A stretch of 64,000 nt of DNA from Coleophoma eucalyptorum (lineage: Eukaryota > Ascomycota > Leotiomycetes > Helotiales > Dermateaceae), in contig JALRME010000001.1 in assembly GCA_026120035.1 (NCBI GenBank), positions 1,315,909-1,379,908 on the forward strand, read 5' to 3'. The notes beneath the pieces are model-generated. The model was given only the letters and a program-made list of their open reading frames with translations. It searched no databases and had not been told where the DNA came from. Numbering within the stretch: the first letter of the stretch is position 1; each line of letters opens with the position of its first letter. Shown here one piece after another: positions 31,324 to 41,268 of the stretch. Position numbers and translations under genes: made by a program.

Positions 31324-33840
31324 ATGTCCGGTATCAAAGACCTTGCCAAAGGCGGATGGCATCCAAAGGGAAAGGACGGAAAGTCCAACGAAAGTTGGCG
31401 TGGCGATTTCAAGTAAGTTAACAGGTCTGCCCTCGTTGGAGTAACATTCTAATTGCTCGCAGGGGAATTAACCAGGTGGTCAGTTTAATTGCTATCATTC
31501 TTGAACCAGTCTAATCTTTGCAGGCAGGATGGATGGGCAAAGGCAAATCGTCAGGTGGGGAAGCACAAGAAGAGCATATCGCGCGGCCGATTTCTACTTT
31601 AAAAGACCCTTCGTCCTTCGGGCCTCCTCCCAAGAACGTAAACTACCACGGCGGTGCTGCTTTGCCAAATCAAATTACACCAGACAGGAGTGGGTTGGGA
31701 AAGCCATTGTCCACCGAAGAGATTGCAGCAAATAGAGCACAAGAGAAAGTGGAGGAAGCAGCAAGACAAGCTGAGGAAGCAGAAGCCCGAAAGCCACCGG
31801 TACCATATCGAACCGACACAACAGGACTGAGGACATCACATCTCCCTCCTCCTCCAATTCGAAGAGATGAAGCAGATGGTAGAGCTACCTCTCCGGCAGC
31901 TGCTGCTAATACGAAGCCTCAAGCTCCAAGATTACCTCCCCGCCTTCCTCCACGACAGAATTCAAACCCATCGGCTGCAACCCCACCTGCTCCACCGCCG
32001 TACAGCGTTGCAGTTGCTGAACCTGCCCACAGAGGGATACTTAATCAAGGATCTCTGAACAGATTGAGTGCTGCCGGAGTATCAGTCCCTGGATTTGGTA
32101 TTGGAAACAAACAGCCCCCACCACCTCCGTCTCGGAGCGCTGCAGCTAGTCCTGCGCCATCAACGTCAGGTTCGCAAATGAACGAACTTCAGTCTCGCTT
32201 TTCACGATTCTCCTCATCTTCTCCCAAGCCAGAAGCTCCAAGTCAAGGAACCACGTTTGCACAAAAACAAGCTGCCTTGAAGACAGCCTCTTCCTTCCGG
32301 AACGACCCTTCGTCTGTGTCTTTGAGCGATGCCAGGGCTGCGGCAAGTACTGCGAACAACTTTAGAGAACGTCATGGGGAACAGGTCAAGTCAGGATGGG
32401 CATCTGCGAGTAAGCTAAATAATAAGTATGGCATAGCAGATAAGGTAGGAGCTTATGGTACTACTGCTCGTACTTCTACTCCACCACAATCAGAAGAACA
32501 ACCTATGTCAATTCCAGGCATCGAAATGAGAGACAATACCACTGTAGCATTGAAGAAGAAGCCACCACCACCACCACCACCTGCGAAGAGGGCCAACTTG
32601 ACAGCAAACGGAGTAAGAAATGAAGGCATACCGCCACCAATACCACTATCGAGTAAACCAAAGCCTCCAGTAAGTGATTACTACAATTAAAGATCCACTG
32701 TTTTATTCTGTTTAATTTACTTTGGCTGTTGCATATTTGCGTGTTCCGTGATTTCAATTAGGCAGGCAAGCCCTAGATTTGACACTTGATTTCGAGCTTA
32801 TTGCACTTCAAAAAATTGTATGGTTCTTGTTCCTCTCTGCAGTCCGTAGTACCTAGTTTTGGCTAGATGACTGATCTATTTGTTTCATAACAAGTAACTA
32901 TAACACTATCATCATGGTCACCGAGTACAGGCAGTTTAAGTATTTGGCTGATTGCGCAGACGAGCAGATCTAATAGCTCCTATAAACCAAAGGACTTCGA
33001 TCTCGATCTTGATTCTGAATGGTATTCTAAAGGCATCTGGCCTCCTCCATCTCTTGTACGGCTACCAGGAAAGCGGAATTATGCATGTAGCTCAGGTTGG
33101 TCCCAATCTGCAGGTCGTAAGACTCACCATCTAGATGGAGCAATTCGCGACAGTAGCACGCTGGCAACTACGAATATTCACCTGGTCTGGGATGCAAGTT
33201 GGCCAAAAGGAACTGTTAAAGCACAACAAAAGCATAGTCCACCACCCAGGCAGCTAAACTCGGATGAGCTTGAGCTTGAGCGATCAAAGTAAGTTTGATC
33301 TGTACTGGGTATCAAATCAAGGGCTGATAAGACAGATACTCCAATGCTGTAGCAGACTGGTGTATGGCCCAAGTAGGTACACAAGTAGGCAATGGTGAAT
33401 GTTGGACTCTTGCAAACGAAGCGCTCAAAGCCGTAGCTGCAGACTACGCAAGTCGACACCAGGAACCCTGCATGACTTCACAATCCCTTGTCCATGGCTA
33501 TCTCATCTATTCTTATCTACCTGCCGTGTCTCCATATCCTGAACCAAAAGGCGGAGTTCTAGAAGCTGGTGTGGCCCGGGGAGACATAATCCAGTTCTTG
33601 AAGACGCACTTTAAAGCCAAGAATGGTACGCGAGAAGCCTGGGCAGGAATGCCAGACCATACATCTGTAGTCACTGCGGTGGAGCGAGATGGTATTTTGA
33701 GAGTTCTTGAGCAGAATAATGGCGGCGTGAAAATCGTGGGTGATGGCAAGTATGACATGAGCGAGTTGGTAGGAGGTGAGGTGAGGATTTTCCGAGCCGT
33801 GGGTGAGAACTGGGTTGGGAAATTAGATCCAACTTGGTAA
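31324..33840 (+). CDS. AIM3: AIM3-like protein with C-terminal cysteine-proteinase-fold domain
   Basis: The model is join(31324..31412, 31463..31475, 31524..32669, 32960..33288, 33336..33840), 693 aa. Exon 2 is a 13-nt microexon and intron 3 is 290 nt, unusually long here; the other introns are 47-50 nt. The N-terminus GGWHPKGKDGKSNESWRGDF, then AGWMGKGK, is typical of the fungal AIM3/BBC1 group of actin-patch proteins. The middle is Pro/Ser/Ala-rich with poly-proline runs that can bind SH3 domains. It includes NNFRERHGEQVKSGWASASK. The last ~170 residues (FDLDLDSEWYSKGIWPPPS onward) form the conserved tail, with Cys548 in GECWTLA, His634 in PDHTSVV and Asn653 in LEQN, the arrangement of a papain-like fold. 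A shorter reading, stopping at 32690 without splicing the donor at 32670, is possible but loses the conserved domain. Confidence 0.85.
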
Positions 33841-34803
33841 TAGAAAATGCAAATGGCTTAAAAGTATTGTATTGTTCGTTTCTTTGAACAAACCGTATCT
33901 GTTCTGTTCATGTACTTGCTTCAAGGACATTCCCAAAACCGCCTCAATAAACAGTCACAGGGAATAGTCAGGACAGTTGTATGATTGTCATTGCGCTCCC
34001 TGCTTATGAAGCCTGAGACCCAGCGGAAGTCTTACGTCTGTTATCGCCTCCTTCAAATCTCGATTCCCGCTACCACTTTCCGCTTTGCCTTACCTCTTTC
34101 CTCTGGCTCCAGCGCATGGTACAGGACTTCTGTGGCCACACGGCGTCTGCTGTGCCCTATGCCCCAGTGGCTGCGACGATGCCTGACTTCAAAGAGACAA
34201 GGGGATGTGCTATTCGATTATGCAGTTGTTCAGCAAGCTTGTTCGAAGCCTCAACCCCCACCCATCTTCCTCCCCGGCTCCCGGAACAGCTAATGGCTGC
34301 TGTTTAGCGCGAGATAGAGTGGAAGACGGAGGATGGGGGATGGGGGATGGGTTGTGGCTAAAGCTACTTCTTTAGTTCTGCGGTCTAAAATGCTGCTTGG
34401 AAAAAAAAGTGTAGGTATGATGGGAATTTGCTTGACCATAAGTTAGGAGGGATGTTGCAAGTATGTAGCACAGAGAGCCATATGTCAGCTGCCGATAATG
34501 CGTGTAATGGTAGTGGATCTGATTTCTATTGCTCTATAATTACTCTCAGTTACAAGCTTTAGTCTTGAAATTTAGATTCCTCGCTTCGTGGTGGTGTCCA
34601 ATACGTTAAAGTTACTCTTGTTAATTATTGCTACCTTCTAATTCTAACTCTAGTCCTATTTCTATTGGCCATAAAAACAATCTACTTCTATCCATACTTG
34701 CAATCATCCACCAGATTTAGGGTATCGTGCATCGTACCACAAATGGTACGCCCATCCAAAGTTCTAACGCTAACACCCCCCCCCCCCACACCAAGTCATG
34801 TAA
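33841..34803. other. Intergenic, convergent 3' regions
   Basis: This stretch lies between converging genes. It contains a poly-C run (about 34778-34790) and G-rich repeats (GGATGGGGGATGGGGGATGG near 34332-34351). No gene is supported. Confidence 0.55.
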
Positions 34804-35433
34804 TTACCCACGGCTTGTATACCCATCTTCGGGACCAGATCTCCTATATCTCGACGCCGATCTCGAAACATCTCTCCCTCTCCTTTCTCTTGCTTCAAAC
34901 TGGAACCTTACTCCCTCTGCCTCTGCTCTCGGTCTCGCGACACGATAGCGTGGACCATGACCGATCTCGCTATCCGGTTCTTCATCAACCACTACAATGG
35001 CATCTGAGTCAACAGAGGAGGTAGATACTTCCTGCTCGACTATGATCTTTGCCCCACTATCGGAGTGCGCTTGTCTCGGCACTGGCATTGGCATTGGCAT
35101 CGGTACTGGCATTGGCATCGATACTGGCATTGGCATTGGTGCTGGTTGTGGTTGCGGCTGTGGTGGTGGCGGTGGCGGTGGCCTTCGATGTACCTCCCTG
35201 ACTTCCATTCTCTCACTTCTCTTCTCCCGTATCGGGATATCCATCATTGTTGTCTCAACTCTCATGTTTCTCTGCTCTCGATACACATTAGTAACACCAG
35301 GCTGTACAAAGCTTTGCCGTCTCCGCTCGCTACGATAAGATTCTCGTTGTTTCTCATCCCCATTGTACATCGGATCGGAAAATTGTCGTCTCTGTCCTAC
35401 ATATGTTGCTGATACGTCGCCGCCAATTGCCAT
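34804..35433 (-). CDS. Basic/proline-rich frame with Met-Pro repeats; may be last exon of the DUF2235 gene
   Basis: A 209-codon frame from an ATG at 35433. It is Arg/Glu-rich with a poly-Pro run (RRPPPPPPPQPQPQP) and a Met-Pro tandem (PMPMPVSMPMPVPMPMPMP) encoded by a near-perfect 6-bp DNA repeat at about 35084-35145. An acidic segment (SDAIVVVDEEPDSE) and an Arg-rich tail follow. The frame is open upstream to a good acceptor at 35492 (branch GCTAAC then GTGCAACAG) and encodes RSEYKKRHRKKRRKKRSKE before the ATG. Joined in phase to a GTGTGT donor in the preceding DUF2235 exon, it could be that gene's terminal exon. As a separate gene its promoter would lie inside the neighbour. No domain recognised. 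Confidence 0.45.
   Translation of the reverse strand: MAIGGDVSATYVGQRRQFSDPMYNGDEKQRESYRSERRRQSFVQPGVTNVYREQRNMRVETTMMDIPIREKRSERMEVREVHRRPPPPPPPQPQPQPAPMPMPVSMPMPVPMPMPMPVPRQAHSDSGAKIIVEQEVSTSSVDSDAIVVVDEEPDSEIGHGPRYRVARPRAEAEGVRFQFEARERRGRDVSRSASRYRRSGPEDGYTSRG
35060..35190. repeat. Coding tandem repeat (Met-Pro and Gln-Pro units)
   Basis: On the plus strand GGCATT/GGCATC/GGTACT-type hexamers are repeated about ten times (35084-35145). GGTTGTGGTTGCGGCTGTGG and GGTGGC repeats follow. On the minus strand they encode alternating Met-Pro, Gln-Pro and poly-Pro, so copy number may vary between strains. Confidence 0.8.
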
Positions 35434-35652
35434 TTCTTTGGATCGCTTCTTGCGCCTTTTTTTCCGGTGGCGTTTCTTGTACTCTGATCGTCCTGTTGCA
35501 CAAAGTTCTGTGTTAGCTAAGCTGTACGACAGGAAGGTGTAACGAGTTTGTTGGATTCGGCATTGAGGTGGTGTCTTATCATATATGATATACGACTACT
35601 GAAATGTGCCAGAAGCCACTCCGGTGATACTTCTCATAACACGATTCCAAAC

Positions 35653-37695
35653 TCAAGTTACTTGATCAAAAATCTCATGTCCTTCATAATCATCACCCGA
35701 CACACCGGTAGCTTTATGAAAGATTTCATTACCTTTGTTCAGAGACAGCAGCTGCCGTTCATACGGGCCAAGATTCTCTTCTAACATGAACCGTACTTTA
35801 GGTGCTGTTTCTTCAGGTCCCACATACTCCCAGATCCATCGTATATCATCGTCTCTATCCGCTGCCGGTGGTGCGTTTCGACCCCATGATGCGGTGGATG
35901 GTATTGGATCCTGAACCTTAATACGAACCTTACGGAGTTCCCAGAGCCTATTCTTAAGCAGTGCTGAACACTGGTAGATCCCCCTGTCATCGAGGTCTAG
36001 GCCATCGAGGTCGAGTCTGATGCGGACTGAGCTGTGGATTCGCTCATTCGTGTTCGCAAGTCTATGGCGAGACGGTAGACCAGTATCCTGCCCTCATAAT
36101 CAACACTCTAAGATCTTCTATCGCTATAGAGATAAAACGCCAGCGGATTTCACTTACAGGATTAGGCCGCATGTAGAGACCTGGTGTGCGAACTTGTTTA
36201 CCAGCAAGATGCCAAATCCCTGTCTCAGATTCATATATTTCACCAAGTCCCCAGGGACGAACAGGCTTGTGCTTTTGGTATACAGGAGCGACAGCCCATT
36301 GTTTCTGACGTCGCTTCATGGATAGAATGCTACTTGGCCTATGAGGTGCATTTTCGTAGTATTCCACGTTCTGGTCGAAGATCCTATTGACGTAGTTACT
36401 CTTGAAAGCAACGCCAATAGAAGCGAGCTGATCCATCATCCTATGACTTGTTAGCCTTAATACCATGCATGAGGATTTCTTGGAACTTCACCATGTAAGA
36501 GTCACATTGGCCATCTCTTGATCGTCATAACCACCTCCGACGTTGGAATGAGCTCCAGGAAACCATACTTGGCGAAGATCAGTCAAGCCATTATCACGCC
36601 TCTCCCAGACGGCTGGAGAAAATGGACGCCGGTGCTCGTCAAGTGCCAGGGCTTGGAAAGCATGCCTGATGGTCCCGGACAAGTTTGTATCTAATTCTGG
36701 ATTAGCTGCGTTTCTAGTACAGAAATGTTCCAATACTAACCATAAAACCTGAATTCTTTGGTTGAATGCGGGAGTCCTAGCTTAGAGAAAAATGATGTGT
36801 TGGGTATTCCAAGGGAGCCACTTCGACGTATTAGCCATGATCAAGCGAGCTTAATCAATCTTCCAGTACTAAATAGGGGAGTGGACTAGTATACGTACAC
36901 AGTATCGAATACCGCAACTGCTTGGACTTGAATCTTGCGACCGTTTGGATCATAGACACGAGTCAGGCCACGCTGAAAGCCATTAGTCGTCCATACATCT
37001 TCACGGTTGCTGGAGTAACTTACATCAGCCAGCTTCCTCTTATAGAGCTTTTGATCATAACCTGCTTCATCTTTGGGCTTGTCTGGGAAAGGAAGATCCG
37101 GGAAAATATCTTTGTAGTCCCTATTGCGAAAATTCTCTTGGTCCTTGAAAATTGGATAAAAGGTCTCCATGCCCTGCAGAGTTAGAAGACCAATATCTCG
37201 AACCATTGCTGCCACACTTCGGACTGTGAAGGCACCACGAGAGAAGCCAATGAGGACAATTTCATCACCAGGGGTATAGTTATTAGCAATGAAGGCGTAG
37301 CCCTCTCGAATGTTCTAATAAGACTTAGTACTGGGTATTTCAATGCCAAATTAGTGACACACCTCCGAGATACCGAGACCAAGCAGACCGCCAGTAATAT
37401 TGTCGATGGCACTTGTTCCAGTTCCAACGCCAGAATGGTAGCAGATGATCTGGGGCATCCCATTATGGTCATGCCTTTTCAAAGCATGTGAGATACGCGT
37501 GACATTGCTTGGGATTTGAAGCATTGCAGATGGATTGTACGGGATTAGAGTTGGTTTGATATACCCATCATCACTGAAGAGTGTAAGCAAGAACTAGAAA
37601 TGTGGATATAAGACAAGTTACCTGTCCATCCAAGTGCCATCGCAACACAATATCAGACGCTTTCTTTGTCGCCGAAACTGGGGCTCGGCCGCCAT
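35653..37695 (-). CDS. DUF2235 (Tle1-type) alpha/beta hydrolase
   Basis: The model is complement(join(35653..36087, 36158..36440, 36492..36690, 36741..36820, 36899..36972, 37024..37314, 37363..37573, 37622..37695)), 548 aa, eight exons. Introns are 48, 48, 51, 78, 50, 51 and 70 nt; all phases agree. The N-terminus RLILCCDGTWMDSDDG is the family start. The nucleophile elbow is GFSRGAF (Ser120). Further blocks are AVAVFDTVGSLGIP, LALDEHRRPFSP and VWFPGAHSNVGGGYDD, which supplies the catalytic His/Asp region. The C-terminal block TNERIHSSVRIRLDL, then RWIWEYVGPEE and LGPYERQLL, is typical of fungal members. The family is related to bacterial type VI phospholipase effectors; substrates in fungi are unknown. 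The 3' end is uncertain: a donor after KATG would join it to the 34804-35492 frame. Confidence 0.88.
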
Positions 37696-39159
37696 GATTT
37701 CTTTGAGGCTTGAGAGTTATTGTCCGAAACTGAAGCTTCAGCTAGACAAGCAGTTCAGGAGAATGGTAGCCTGACAAGTGATATGGGGGGATGTCAAGAG
37801 ACCTCGAAGGTTAAGCACAGATGCTGGTCAGGATCTCAACAACTTCTCTGTTAGGAAGGAAGAAGCTGAGAAATCTGCTTCTTATAGCTCCGAAGACAAT
37901 CACCGCAGACATGATCCTTTCCCCGCGCCTTTTACAAACCAGAGGGTAAGGTTACTGCTCAGAGGAACGTTGTGCAAAGCGAGGACAACAATGAGACGGC
38001 GTGTAACATCAAAGTAGGAAGAACATTTTTGTAGGCACTTTATGCGTCAGACAACTTGCATACATATGCATATGCAGGAGAGGAAAGAGCAGTCGCAACG
38101 GCAACGGGAAAAAAAGCTTTAAAGCGAAGGAAAACACAGTGGTTGCTGCTCTGCTTCCCAGCCTTGCTGTTCATGTCCAATCTCGTTTACTTGATATCTG
38201 AAAGGAGTTCCCCTGTGTATGCACCGACGCGCTGATTGGTGGCGAGGAAGCTTGGGCTCTCCAGGTGGATCGCTACATCCTGGGGAAGATCAGGTCTGGC
38301 TTGTTGGCCCTGCGATGGGGAAGTGAGGGACGGTATTTGATGCATCGATGAGGATGTAACTCTGTGTATGGAAACACAGGCTGAAGCAAGAAGGCCTCCA
38401 GACAAACCAAGGTGAGCTGAAAGGGTGTTTGTACAGAAATGGTTCAATCAGGGCATCTAGCCTTACCTGACTGAAGACCTCCGTTCCGTGTTATTTACGA
38501 CAAATCACATCACGTGTAACGAAACCCCCCTGCAGTAGTCTTCGACTCTTCACAGCTCATTCGTCGTTTTCACTTTGATAGGAAAACGTAACGAACAGAG
38601 GGGACATCGAACAACACTTGGAAGACATCCCGCGTGACACAATTATATGAAACATAGAGTTTGGCTATCCCCGAATCTCGAACACGTTCATGTTCAGCCT
38701 TATGGCACAAACTCAGAACGGGAGCTGTCCAAGACTTAGTGCATGGCTTGTTTGAATTTAGTTGGGATTCTTCGGAGAGACGATCTATTTTCGCGCTTCG
38801 GGCAGAGAGCTGTGGCTACCGTAGATAACATATGCCTAGATAGCTAAATGAAAACATACAAAGACGGCCGAATGCTGTGATTCGTTGCTTGGTGCAAGTT
38901 TGACAGTCTGAGAGTGTAGGGGAGGGCGGGTGCGCCCGACCTCGTGCCGTGCTTTGCTTATCGCAGTGCATATTTGTGGTCCAGCTCGTGATAAGCTCCA
39001 AGCAAGCATCCCGCGGGCATGGGCTCTCGAATCCTCCTCTTTAGTCGTTCTGCGTAACCATACCCATTTCACCCACCCCCCGGGCGCTACCATCTACAAA
39101 ACGCAGTCCACCTCCACCCACCACCACCAGCAGTATGGCAATGCTTCGTATTAGCAAAC
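37696..39159. promoter_or_regulatory. Divergent intergenic region, 1.46 kb
   Basis: This separates the minus-strand DUF2235 gene from the plus-strand phosphotransferase-like gene. No gene is supported. TCACGTGT is present at 38510-38517, the E-box type bound by fungal bHLH factors such as Cbf1. Otherwise nothing was recognised. Confidence 0.45.
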
Positions 39160-40170
39160 ATGGTGGCCGATGAGCACGATCTGCTGGCAACGCACGTTGA
39201 CGACTTCTTCCTCCGTTCTGGTCTCTCGATTCCGCAGCATCGAGAAGACTGCTTCAATTTCGTACGCAAATCATTCCCCGGAAAGCCTGTCGCAATAGTA
39301 GCATGTCAAGGCTACTGCTCTCTGACGCTATTCGTCGGAGATGCTACTGTGGTCCAATTTCGACCTTGGTCTTATCGCTTGGATCTCACGATTGCTAACC
39401 TGGCGCATGATCTTTATGGCTCTTTTGCACCAAAAACCAAGCACTTAACAACCCTTTCTGCGTCGGGGCTGCTTGTGTACAGTATGAACCGGGTCGATGG
39501 CATTTCTTACAAGACTCTTCGAATTAGCAATCCCTCAGTGGAGCAAAGGCAGATGCTCTGTAAAGATCTCGCCATCTTCTTTGCCCAGACTTGGAATCGA
39601 AGCAAGCAAGGGCACATGGCGCTTGGAAACATTGGCCGCTCTATCGTGCCTCGCCTAAAATCTCTTATCATGGACTTGCCGACGAGATTCCAGGCAAAGG
39701 CTAAAGCAGTACTTAGGGAAGTGCATCGAATAGAAGCCCTGCCATGGGTGCTCACCCATGGTGACGTTGTGGCGAGCAATATCATGGTTGACGGTGCATC
39801 TGGAAGACTGACTGGTTTAGTAGACTGGGCAGAGGCCGAGTATTTACCCTTTGGTGTTTGCATGTATGGGCTGGAAGAAGTTCTTGGGCAGATGGCGACT
39901 TCCGGATTTGAATATCGCGATGAGGATGTGCTGAGGGCAGCGTTCTGGACGGAGTTGGAGATGCAAATACCTGCTCTGCGGGAAAAGTCAACCCTCGAAG
40001 CCGTGAAGCTTTCAAGAGATCTCGGTATTCTATTGTGGCACGGTATTGCTTTTGATGATGGGCAGATCGATCGCGTTGTGCAAGAAGGTCGAGACATCGA
40101 CGAGATCCATCGATTGGATGCTTTCCTTGATATTGGACAGAATCTAGGTGAGAAGAGCAGCAAGATTTGA
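39160..40170 (+). CDS. Aminoglycoside-phosphotransferase-like (APH) family kinase
   Basis: An intronless 336-aa frame from the ATG at 39160. The protein-kinase-like APH fold is identified by the catalytic loop LTHGDVVASNIMVD (His200, Asp202, Asn207) and the metal-binding Asp222 in GLVDWAEAEYLPFG. The N-terminal lobe includes SLTLFVGDATVVQFRP, where the usual Lys of the ATP-binding strand is not obvious. Fungal APH-family proteins are numerous and mostly uncharacterised; a small-molecule kinase is likely, and drug resistance should not be assumed. Length fits the family. Both neighbours are also of unknown function, and no operon-like grouping is seen. Confidence 0.88.
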   Translation: MVADEHDLLATHVDDFFLRSGLSIPQHREDCFNFVRKSFPGKPVAIVACQGYCSLTLFVGDATVVQFRPWSYRLDLTIANLAHDLYGSFAPKTKHLTTLSASGLLVYSMNRVDGISYKTLRISNPSVEQRQMLCKDLAIFFAQTWNRSKQGHMALGNIGRSIVPRLKSLIMDLPTRFQAKAKAVLREVHRIEALPWVLTHGDVVASNIMVDGASGRLTGLVDWAEAEYLPFGVCMYGLEEVLGQMATSGFEYRDEDVLRAAFWTELEMQIPALREKSTLEAVKLSRDLGILLWHGIAFDDGQIDRVVQEGRDIDEIHRLDAFLDIGQNLGEKSSKI

Positions 40171-41268
40171 GTTGGTGCGTTGGCTTCAACCTGCGGTTTA
40201 CAGTAGATAAGATGTAGTATGTTGGTTACAGTCTAAGAAGGGCTCTTATTCTCACTGCCAACAGCCACCTGCAAGCGGTTCAATGTGTTCTTTCAGACTC
40301 CGGGCATTGTCACGTCTGACACCTCTCATACGCGAACAAGTGAGCTGCTTAGACTTACATATTGTCTGTACGTCCCTGCTTGAGGAGAACAAGGCAGTCA
40401 TCCGACAGCCTCTTGAAAGTGTATATGATCAGCTTTCGGATTGGGAAGCCTTGCTTATTCGGCCTCTTTGCCATGCCCAACGAAGACTGAACTGGGGCCA
40501 GTATATATTATCTTTGACAGGACAGCCAGCTTCCGTTTGATTATCTATCTCTTGGAGCATCAAGAGACCCTACCAATGCAGTAGGCAATGCGATGGGCAG
40601 CGTCCAATCGCCCCTCAGGACTTGTGTGCTCCATGCCATGATACACCAGCGTATCGAGCAATCCTAGCACGTGCTCAGCGCAGCAACCGTGCCAGCTCGT
40701 AACTCGTACGACGACGTGCATGGCTACATTACCCCATTGCCATGGGTGGTGGATGCCGACGGGAGATGGCCCGGACGACCAGCAGGAGCGCAGCATATCT
40801 GACCGTTAGACGGCTTGGCGCTCCACGAGCCACGAGGAAAGGTGAAGCAATCGAGCAGTCTGGGGAGCAGCCCAGACCGCGGGGTGACCAAGGGGGGAAA
40901 GAAAAGATTACGGTGGCATGCCGGCAATGCGAATTCGCAATTGCGATTCCCATTTTGGGCCCAGTCGACTTATCTTAGCCTGCTTGCTGCTGCTGACTAA
41001 AGTGAGGCCACCATTCATAGGCCTGAAAATGCAGATAATCCAGAACTTCCTTCCAAATCCGCTCGTCGATTTCTTGCCCCACCATGCAATACCGCTCCAA
41101 ATCCGAGCCTCAGCTTGTCGTAAACCATGCGCTTGACTTCTCTTGACCCGACTGCTTTCTTCAAGATGAACAAAACACATCGGACGCAACGCAATCTGAA
41201 ACCACAGCAGAACTATCCTTACCTTGGCCTGGGGACTTGGTGGTGTTCAGCTCGGTTTGTTGGACGGC
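40171..41268. other. Intergenic region
   Basis: About 1.1 kb between two plus-strand genes. Open frames at 40283-40540 and 40742-40978 have no supporting features. The segment from about 40985 to 41268 is the likely leader of the zinc-finger gene. Confidence 0.5.

Noticed and set aside
31518..32690. AIM3-like gene as a single 390-codon frame
   Set aside because: A GTAAGT donor at 32670 and in-phase exons at 32960 and 33336 recover the conserved C-terminal domain; the N-terminal exons at 31324 and 31463 restore the conserved start.
34778..34790. Poly-C run (and the poly-G runs near 7290 and 48970)
   Set aside because: Simple homopolymers, common in fungal intergenic DNA; no evidence for a functional element, and prone to sequencing error.
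35065..35412. Plus-strand frame rich in His/Trp (HWHWHW)
   Set aside because: It is the antisense shadow of the Met-Pro hexamer repeat.
40283..40540. 85-codon plus-strand frame after the phosphotransferase-like gene
   Set aside because: No motif, no splice partner, and located in a probable 3' UTR; kept as intergenic.
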